Origin: Candidatus Andersenbacteria bacterium RIFCSPHIGHO2_02_FULL_45_11
GTDB lineage: Bacteria; Patescibacteriota; Andersenbacteria; UBA10190
NCBI GenBank assembly: GCA_001817055.1
Contig: MHHP01000032.1
Location: 1 to 18,900, forward strand
Reading direction: 5' to 3'
DNA: 18,900 nucleotides
Below are positions 13,581 through 18,900 of this stretch, piece after piece. Under the pieces are notes generated by a model. It did not search any database and was not told the DNA's origin. It saw only the letters and a list, made by a program, of their open reading frames with translations. How positions within the stretch are numbered: the first letter of the stretch is position 1; each line of letters starts with the position of its first letter. A program made the translations under genes and the position numbers.

Positions 13581-15122
13581 AACAAAATCGGGCAGGGCTT
13601 CGGCGAGCTGTTCGCGATACTGCAATGCCTCGGCCATATGACGAGGCTCAATAATGTCAGATCCTGACAAATCTGCAATCGTAAGAGAAACTTTGAGTAA
13701 TCGGTGAATTCCTCTGGATGAAAGGTGAAAACGGTCCTGCGCTTTCATAAGTAGCGCCTTCACCGGCTCTGTAAGGGTGCAGTATTCAGAAATTTCCCTC
13801 GGCCGTAACTCTGCATTCGTCTTCCCTTGCCGAGCCCACTGCTTGGTGCGCGCCGATAACACCATATCGGAATATTCTGCCGAAGACATCCCCGTCCGCT
13901 CATTTGATAACAGCTCTTCTGCCGGAACATCGTTCACTAATACGTGTAGATCGAACCGATCAAGCATTGGGCCGGATATTCTACGTTGATACCGAACAAT
14001 ATCTGCTGCGGAACACGTACACGACTTACGCTGACTTCCTACAAATCCACACGGGCATGGGTTCATTGCGCCTACCAGCATTGCGCGTGCCGGAAACCGA
14101 ACCGTGTGTGCGGCGCGAGAGACTGTGACCATACCATCTTCAATAGGCGCCCGGAGCTGCTCAAGAACGGTTCGAGGGAATTCTGGTAATTCATCCAGAA
14201 AGAGTACGCCATGGTGCGCCAACGTTATTTCACCAGGCTTTGGAATGGAGCCTCCCCCTACAAGCGCGGCACTAGATGCACCGTGATGCGGGCTTCGGAA
14301 CGGGCGTGTGCGGATCAATCCTTCTCTACCATCTAGCAGCCCTGCGATAGAATAAATAGACGTAACAATAAACGCCTCTTCGCGCGTTAACTGGGGCAAT
14401 ATTCCAACCATTGCACGTGCGAGCAACGTCTTCCCTGTACCCGGCGGGCCTACCAACAGGCCGTTATGCCCACCAGCAGCACAGATTACGAGCGCCCGCT
14501 TTGCGTGTTCTTGCCCACGGATTTCATTCATATCGATTTCTGGCACAGGCCCGGTTGCCGTGCTGTATTCCTGCGCAATACTTGGACTCAATGGGGTATC
14601 TTCCCCAGTTTCAAGCCCTTGCAACAATTCTTGGAGTGATTCTACGGGGTATACATCAATTTTATCTGCCAAAGGTGCTGCTTCTGATACATTTTCTACT
14701 GGAATATATATCCTCTTCATGCCGTGACGAATTGCGGCGAGGGTTATTGGTAGCACTCCATGAATTGGACGAATACCTCCGTTCAGTGCGAGCTCCCCTG
14801 CAAACCACGATGTGCGTAGAATATCTTCGTCAACGGTAACTTGTTTGCTTGCACATAAAAACCCTAATGCAATAGGGATGTCGTAGAGTGAACCTTCTTT
14901 TTTCAGGCTTGCAGGAGCAAGAGAAACAATTGTTTTACGACGCGGTGGCTTATACCCAGAATTAGTGAGCGCTGCAGTCATACGTTCACGAGATTCCTGA
15001 ATAGCACGATCGGTTAAGCCTACGAGAGTAAAGCTTGGCAACCCTTGCAGCACATCTACCTCTACATCAACAGGCAATGCATCTATTCCGAATACTGCAG
15101 CAGATCGTATATGTGCGGGCAT
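13578..15122 (-). CDS. comM: YifB/ComM-type Mg chelatase-like AAA+ ATPase
   Basis: A 514-residue full-length member of the YifB/ComM family. ComM is a hexameric helicase that drives branch migration during natural transformation. Domains in order: the N-terminal ChlI/Lon-protease-like domain (about 1-190), the AAA+ core with Walker A GPPGTGKT (225-232), Walker B GVLFLDE, the MNPCPCG motif and cysteine-rich CTCSAAD, RRISGPMLDRFDLH with the arginine finger, and a C-terminal lid (HLSSRGIHRLLKVSLTIADL). It starts 8 bases after the lspA-like stop. A TATAGT overlapping that stop ends 7 bases before the ATG, so it may also have its own leaderless promoter. CPR cells often keep com genes, which fits DNA uptake from outside. 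Confidence 0.94.
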   Translation of the reverse strand: MPAHIRSAAVFGIDALPVDVEVDVLQGLPSFTLVGLTDRAIQESRERMTAALTNSGYKPPRRKTIVSLAPASLKKEGSLYDIPIALGFLCASKQVTVDEDILRTSWFAGELALNGGIRPIHGVLPITLAAIRHGMKRIYIPVENVSEAAPLADKIDVYPVESLQELLQGLETGEDTPLSPSIAQEYSTATGPVPEIDMNEIRGQEHAKRALVICAAGGHNGLLVGPPGTGKTLLARAMVGILPQLTREEAFIVTSIYSIAGLLDGREGLIRTRPFRSPHHGASSAALVGGGSIPKPGEITLAHHGVLFLDELPEFPRTVLEQLRAPIEDGMVTVSRAAHTVRFPARAMLVGAMNPCPCGFVGSQRKSCTCSAADIVRYQRRISGPMLDRFDLHVLVNDVPAEELLSNERTGMSSAEYSDMVLSARTKQWARQGKTNAELRPREISEYCTLTEPVKALLMKAQDRFHLSSRGIHRLLKVSLTIADLSGSDIIEPRHMAEALQYREQLAEALPDFV

Positions 15123-15130
15123 TGCGCTTA

Positions 15131-15319
15131 CTATACCCTATTATACTGATAGAGAACGTATACAGCCCAAGTAATTCCAATAGCTATACAAATATCCGCA
15201 ACATTAAAATAGAGCGATCCTAATACGAGTGGGTCGCGCACATACCCAAGCTGAATTCTATCTAGTATGTTGCTCGCCCCTCCTGCAGCTATCAGCACCA
15301 GAGGGTACGCTATGTTCAT
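15131..15319 (-). CDS. lspA: C-terminal half of signal peptidase II (LspA-like)
   Basis: 62 residues matching only the second half of LspA, an inner-membrane aspartyl protease of 150-170 residues that cleaves lipoprotein signal peptides. Present are AGGASNILDR (N17, D20, R21), GYVRD with D29, and FNVAD with D42. D29 and D42 correspond to the catalytic pair of P. aeruginosa LspA (D124, D143). Two hydrophobic helices flank them; the first two transmembrane helices are missing. Its ATG overlaps the TAA of the upstream traR-like gene (TAATG), so translation is probably coupled. The traR-lspA order also occurs in Bacillus (ylyA-lspA), supporting the identity. It is either a remnant or an unusually small form. 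Confidence 0.75.
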   Translation of the reverse strand: MNIAYPLVLIAAGGASNILDRIQLGYVRDPLVLGSLYFNVADICIAIGITWAVYVLYQYNRV

Positions 15320-15624
15320 TACGCCGTAATAACGGTTGTTGCTGCAGGGTTTGCGCGGAGACGATCTTCTGGAATCTCAACTCCATCTTCTGTAGATCCG
15401 TAGGTGCCTGCCGCAATTCGTGCAAGGGCAGCTTCAACCTCTTCCGTGCGCATACTTGCAGATGACGATGCAGCAGTAAGTGCTTCATAGTCGGCAAGCT
15501 CTGTAGCATTATCCTCCTCGCTCCTACCATAGTCAGGAGTCTCCTCGATCACTTCGCCCTTGAGCGCCGTTAGCTCCTCTTGCAAACGTGCTTTCATCTC
15601 ATCGATAAATGGTTGTGTATGCAT
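15319..15624 (-). CDS. TraR/DksA-family protein without zinc-finger cysteines
   Basis: 101 residues. An N-terminal coiled-coil region (MKARLQEELTALKGEV) and a DNATELADYEA segment, similar to the acidic tip of this family, lead into ALARIAAGTYGSTEDGVEIPEDRLRANPAAT, the conserved DksA/TraR C-terminal pattern. DksA-type proteins bind the RNA polymerase secondary channel and tune transcription. The four zinc cysteines are absent: the usual C-x2-C after YG reads STED, and the C-terminal C-x2-C is TVITA. The protein contains no cysteine at all. A TG-A-TATATA extended -10 ends 6 bases before the ATG and there is no Shine-Dalgarno, so the traR-lspA-comM transcript may start leaderless here. Confidence 0.85.
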   Translation of the reverse strand: MHTQPFIDEMKARLQEELTALKGEVIEETPDYGRSEEDNATELADYEALTAASSSASMRTEEVEAALARIAAGTYGSTEDGVEIPEDRLRANPAATTVITA

Positions 15625-15665
15625 ATGATATATATATCACAATTCGCTTTTTCCAGTAAATAAAT

Positions 15666-15718
15666 AGAGCCCAAACGATACAGCTCAATAGTGAAATTTT
15701 GCCGTCGATATGGGCTCT
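15666..15718. other. Long-range inverted repeat before the traR-like gene
   Basis: AGAGCCCA (15666-15673) / TGGGCTCT (15711-15718), a perfect 8-bp match around 37 bases. On the minus strand it is followed by the T-rich ATTTATTTACT, so it could end a transcript from the structured region 15740-16225. Confidence 0.4.
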
Positions 15719-15742
15719 GAGCTCATGCTTACAGCCATTTTA

Positions 15743-15788
15743 GGCAGGTGGCAGTTGAAAATTCGTACGTTATCAACTATCACCTGCC
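15743..15788. other. 46-base two-part hairpin
   Basis: GGCAGGTG (15743-15750) and AGTTGA (15753-15758) pair with TCAACT (15773-15778) and CACCTGCC (15781-15788), with a symmetric 2x2 internal loop and a 14-base terminal loop. No T-tract follows on either strand, so it is more likely an RNA structure or protein site than a simple terminator. Confidence 0.7.
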
Positions 15789-16225
15789 CTTAATAGCATT
15801 TTGTTAAGCAAGAACTATGTGCATCTTATCCTATGTCCTGCTCCATAGAATTATCCTCCACCACAATTGCGGTTCCAGTTACAAAGCGCCGCGTAGCGGA
15901 CACCTATGAGCGTAACCATCTCCGCGAAAATGAACAAAAGTACAAACCTTGTTTACCAGTTTTTGTGTTTATATGTGTGGCCGCAGCAGAGCGGCTCGTC
16001 CTTGAAGTGAAGGGAGTGCTATCTGTTGAGGAAGCACGGAAAAGCAGTGAGCCATGCGCCCCCTACCTTGCCTCGCTCCCCCACAGATTCTTATCGTATG
16101 TTGTAAAAGTGCATTCCCTGTAATGGTGACCCTGACTGCTGCCGTACGCGGGCTTTTCTCGTCAGGATCTATTCGTTTGTATTGCTTGTTTGTTTTGTTT
16201 TTTTGCTCAGGCTTTCTGAGCGATG
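15789..16225 (-). ncRNA. Possible structured RNA of unknown family
   Basis: No convincing protein is encoded between 15625 and 16297: the short frames have no recognisable motif and no ribosome binding site. On the minus strand a TTGCTC-17-TATAAT promoter predicts a start near 16224. The RNA would open with the perfect hairpin GCTCAG-loop-CTGAGC (16205-16221), then an A-rich spacer, then several helices: CCTGAC/GTCAGG (16131-16136, 16161-16166), GTGCT/AGCAC, GCCGC/GCGGC and CCGC/GCGG. I looked for the hallmarks of tmRNA, RNase P RNA, SRP RNA and hammerhead ribozymes and did not find them. A 6S-like RNA cannot be excluded. The strand and ends are uncertain, because the T-rich run at 16170-16204 could also end a plus-strand RNA. 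Confidence 0.35.
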
Positions 16226-16230
16226 TATCC

Positions 16231-16259
16231 ATTATAGCAGTTTTTGGTGCTTGGAGCAA
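16231..16259 (-). promoter_or_regulatory. Strong minus-strand promoter in the structured gap
   Basis: TTGCTC (16254-16259), a 17-base spacer and a perfect TATAAT (16231-16236) on the minus strand. It is the best -10/spacer combination in the window, and lies 35-65 bases beyond the end of the gene at 16298, with no ATG at a suitable distance for a protein. Confidence 0.6.
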
Positions 16260-16297
16260 ATAGAAAATGGACTTTTTCGAACACATCTTGTGTACAC

Positions 16298-17512
16298 CTA
16301 TTTTTGGTCAATCCAGAAGTGTATTTCTTTATCTGATCCGGAAAAATACAGTGGGTATTCACCAGGCACATATCCTCGCCACTCACCCACTCCAATATTG
16401 CTCATAAAATCGATAAGCGCTGATCCCATATTTTCTGAAGATGCCAACACCGCAGCTTCCTGTTTTCCACACAAGAAAATAGTTTCATCGTAACGCTCGG
16501 ATGGTAGACATCCGTTCGTAGTTCCGCCAGGCGCAAACCCTACATCTGCTGCGCCGCGGACATATTCATACCCCACTGAACGATCTGGCAGAGCGAATGC
16601 TTTTTTCTTCGGATGACGCTGCCCCTGCTCTGCATTGATTGCATCAAGACTAGTCCTCCCGAATGCCTCGCCTTGCGTACGCACACCCACCGCAATATCC
16701 GTGGCATTCTTCGTAAGGTATATATCTTCGCCTGCGGGCAGGGACGAAAGCAAAGTAGGGACCGTCTTTTGAAAGCGGAGTAACTGCGCAATTGACCTCT
16801 CGATCGCTTCACTAAAATCACTATTCATAGCGGCCAATACGGTGCTTGGTAAAGCGACGATCATTGTATCGTCTCCACTTACTTCACTATGTTTCTTACT
16901 CTGATCTGACGCAATAAATTCAAATGCATCGATACTTGCAACGCCAGCAATTCCCCCCGCCTCCCGACTTGCGTATATCGCAATAGGAGACATCCCGGCT
17001 TGCTTAGTTCTAAATAAAAATAGCGGACTCAGCGGAAGCTTGTCGTACACCGAGGCCTTTGCCTGCGCAATAACGGCGCTCCATAGGCTATATTCCCTCA
17101 TAGCAATGCCTGCATCGGTACGCGCCCGACTTGCTACCAGTATCCAGCCCACTCGCGATACATGCCAACCCGAAGTACTCAAATGCGCCTTTGCGGTAAG
17201 TTGATATCGTAGCCGCGGGATAAGAGCCATGTACTCACCCGAATCGTCCGCTATATATGTAACCCTCTGATAATAATCCTGCGTACCGCTAAGTATAGCC
17301 CCTATCTTCTGATCTATCGCCTTACCGCTTTCTGCAAAAAACCTAGCGCTTACAGCTGTGCGTTGGTATCCGAACTCTGTTTCGGCTAGAGCCGACCCCC
17401 ACATTCCACGAAGAAACCATAGAGAGCTTGTGCAGCCCACAATCATGATCAGAGCCGCTATACCTGCTAACAGGCCGACTACTACCTTATTGCTGAATAA
17501 GAAGCGTAGCAT
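16298..17512 (-). CDS. Membrane-anchored or lipoprotein of unknown function
   Basis: 404 residues that I do not recognise. A short basic N-terminus (MLRFLFSNK) precedes a hydrophobic stretch (10-26) ending in IVGC, which fits a lipobox with C27; hydrophobicity continues a little, so a plain membrane anchor is also possible. The rest is a soluble domain, probably outside the membrane, rich in Ala, Ser and Gly, with two Cys near the C-terminus (NGCLPS and LCGK). The ATG at 17512 is chosen because the longer frame to 17575 lies inside the upstream gene and lacks a signal. It overlaps that gene by 26 bases, so the two are translationally coupled and probably act together. No Shine-Dalgarno is visible. 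Confidence 0.7.
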   Translation of the reverse strand: MLRFLFSNKVVVGLLAGIAALIMIVGCTSSLWFLRGMWGSALAETEFGYQRTAVSARFFAESGKAIDQKIGAILSGTQDYYQRVTYIADDSGEYMALIPRLRYQLTAKAHLSTSGWHVSRVGWILVASRARTDAGIAMREYSLWSAVIAQAKASVYDKLPLSPLFLFRTKQAGMSPIAIYASREAGGIAGVASIDAFEFIASDQSKKHSEVSGDDTMIVALPSTVLAAMNSDFSEAIERSIAQLLRFQKTVPTLLSSLPAGEDIYLTKNATDIAVGVRTQGEAFGRTSLDAINAEQGQRHPKKKAFALPDRSVGYEYVRGAADVGFAPGGTTNGCLPSERYDETIFLCGKQEAAVLASSENMGSALIDFMSNIGVGEWRGYVPGEYPLYFSGSDKEIHFWIDQK

Positions 17513-18900
17513 GCAAAATAGAGTCGGTACTGGTAGCTTCCTCGGATAGTATGACGGGCACTTGGGTAAGCCCACTTGGGATAGGCATCAGCGATACAAG
17601 TAACGGATCTTGGATACGCCCAAATGAAACTATCTTTCCTTCTACAAGTGCAGCCGATTTTTCAAACAAGCTCTTCCATGGATCTTTCTGCTGTATAGTA
17701 TCCCCTTTTTCGTTGGCGATATCGATAAGCGCACCGATACCCTCTCGAGAAGAAGAGATAAGAATAAAGGAATCTCCGACTATATAATCAAGAGCTTGGG
17801 TTTGGCCGGTAATATTCGTATATCGAACAGGGGCATTGCCATACATACCATCGTGAAATGCTGATTGAATCCCCAGTGCTTTGCCTACAATAAGTGGGAT
17901 AAATGCGGGCAGCGCCTGTTCTATAATAGGTTCTCCTGTTTTCAGATTTTTCTGCAACGATTCAGGAAGTTGAATAATGAGGCCAATATCACGCACTCCA
18001 TCTGATCCAGTACGCTTAAAGAACCCATAAGGTGTATTCAAGAGCGATAGAAACTGCCGAACAGCAGGCTGCTGCATAATACTCCCGTCTAGTCGCACTG
18101 TTTCTTGCTGCCAGGTATCCACATCGTCAGCAAAATTAAATCCAATATGGCCAAATTCAGCGTCGCCAGGGACAAGGCTCCTAAGTTCCGCCACAGAGGG
18201 AGTGAGCTTTTCCGGTACTGGAGCTATCGCAGTTGCAGCATGGGCCCGAATAGTGCCGTCTTGCGATGGAGCATCAACCTCAAATACCGTTTCGGATATT
18301 CGTGAAATACCAATGGCATCAGAAGCCATTTCATTAAAGAGCTTGGAAGCATATGGTGCTGTAAAAATGTATTGCGCAACTGTAGAAGCAGATCGGAGCA
18401 CCGGCAAACTACCAGCCTCAGCAACTGTTCCGCGATCAAGTGCTGCTGTGTATTGATCCGTTCCTATCCGATTCAGAATATACCATCCGTCTTTTTCAAT
18501 ATGCTCTATGGTGCTCTGTGTAGCCACGTACTGATCTGTTCCTTCTGTTTTCTGTAGTAATAAAAATGGACGCTGATTGTCCTGCATGACTATATAATAT
18601 ATTCCTGTAAGATCTTGCAGTGCCAGCAGCTCGCGAGGATCTCCATCAATCGCACTGCCTGCCACCACAGGACTCTTTGCATCCCATAACACCTGTACAC
18701 CTGTCCGCCTCGACTGGCTATCCAGCGAATATGTAACAATAGCCGTTGCTTCTTTTGGAATCATTTCTGCAACAGGACGTGTCTGCTGTACGGTTTCGGG
18801 AGCTACTTGCCGAGATGCCCACCACACGTATCCATACCAGCCGGCAGCCGTAAGCCCCGCCAACACAACAATACACGATACCCCCACAAAAATATTGTGC
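17487..18900 (-). CDS. Membrane-anchored protein of unknown function (5' end outside window)
   Basis: At least 470 residues, still open at the window edge. A hydrophobic segment (VGVSCIVVLAGLTAAGWYGY) near the beginning of the visible part suggests a single membrane anchor, followed by a long extracytoplasmic domain. A GTG at 18887 could be read as a start, but the frame continues through HNIF before it, and a cytoplasmic N-terminus is more likely. The segment PKEATAIVTYSLDSQSRRTG and the later DYIVGDSFILISSSREGIGALID recall DUF3352-type surface proteins, but this is weak. It overlaps the next gene, which is also membrane-anchored, suggesting a two-protein envelope unit. Confidence 0.7.
   Translation of the reverse strand, partial: HNIFVGVSCIVVLAGLTAAGWYGYVWWASRQVAPETVQQTRPVAEMIPKEATAIVTYSLDSQSRRTGVQVLWDAKSPVVAGSAIDGDPRELLALQDLTGIYYIVMQDNQRPFLLLQKTEGTDQYVATQSTIEHIEKDGWYILNRIGTDQYTAALDRGTVAEAGSLPVLRSASTVAQYIFTAPYASKLFNEMASDAIGISRISETVFEVDAPSQDGTIRAHAATAIAPVPEKLTPSVAELRSLVPGDAEFGHIGFNFADDVDTWQQETVRLDGSIMQQPAVRQFLSLLNTPYGFFKRTGSDGVRDIGLIIQLPESLQKNLKTGEPIIEQALPAFIPLIVGKALGIQSAFHDGMYGNAPVRYTNITGQTQALDYIVGDSFILISSSREGIGALIDIANEKGDTIQQKDPWKSLFEKSAALVEGKIVSFGRIQDPLLVSLMPIPSGLTQVPVILSEEATSTDSILHATLLIQQ

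Noticed and set aside
16140..16170. Hammerhead-like CTGACGAGAAA on the minus strand
   Set aside because: CUGANGA and GAAA are adjacent with no room for stem II, so the catalytic core cannot form.
15833..16286. Small reading frames of about 70-105 residues on both strands of the structured gap
   Set aside because: No motif, no plausible ribosome binding site, odd composition, and the frames overlap each other across predicted RNA helices.
151..18900. Full use of genetic code 25 (UGA = Gly) in this genome
   Set aside because: All other recognised genes are full length with no internal TGA, and the CarS-like gene ends in TGA at its expected C-terminus. Only limited or emerging decoding remains possible.

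Overview
This window reads as a compact chromosome segment from a small-genome bacterium, most likely a member of the Candidate Phyla Radiation (Patescibacteria). That assignment is inference. It rests on a two-copy CxxC-x17-CxxC zinc protein, a bacterial CDP-archaeol synthase-type protein, a small lysine-rich nucleoid protein, single-gene transcription units facing both ways, and four tRNA genes with no encoded CCA. No 16S gene or other phylogenetic anchor is present.

Layout. 1-3000: tsaD (-) carrying an in-frame palindromic repeat, a divergent AAA+ ATPase behind an operator-like tandem of dyads, and tRNA-Glu. 3000-6500: a YdjM-type membrane hydrolase, the CxxC protein, a cell-envelope pair (3D-domain protein and VanW-family protein) and a zinc phospholipase C-like protein, with two bidirectional terminators between convergent genes. 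6500-11130: a 46-residue lysine-rich DNA-binding protein, a CarS-like protein, recG interrupted by a single in-frame TGA, and a cyclopropane-fatty-acid synthase-type methyltransferase. Two copies of a TGTCAT...ATGACA palindromic element lie in the gaps. 11170-12620: a RelE/ParE-type toxin with its probable antitoxin, tRNA-Arg(UCU), and a tRNA-His(GUG) / SpoU methyltransferase / tRNA-Arg(UCG) cluster. 12620-15624: a sensor kinase lacking the phospho-acceptor histidine, then a minus-strand row of traR/dksA-like, half-length lspA and comM. 15625-16297: a structured gap of about 670 bases with a good promoter, possibly an RNA gene. 16298-18900: two overlapping genes for membrane-anchored proteins of unknown function, the upstream one running off the window.

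Genome-level signals. The TGA in recG replaces the glycine of helicase motif VI (RGR-I/V-G-R), and only 1 of 20 recognised genes ends in TGA (12 TAA, 7 TAG). UGA means glycine in Absconditabacteria and Gracilibacteria, so this deserves checking, but all other genes here are open under the standard code. Separately, at least eight genes have a -10-like hexamer ending 6-7 bases before the ATG and no Shine-Dalgarno, which points to widespread leaderless mRNAs.

There is no CRISPR array, transposase or phage gene in the window.
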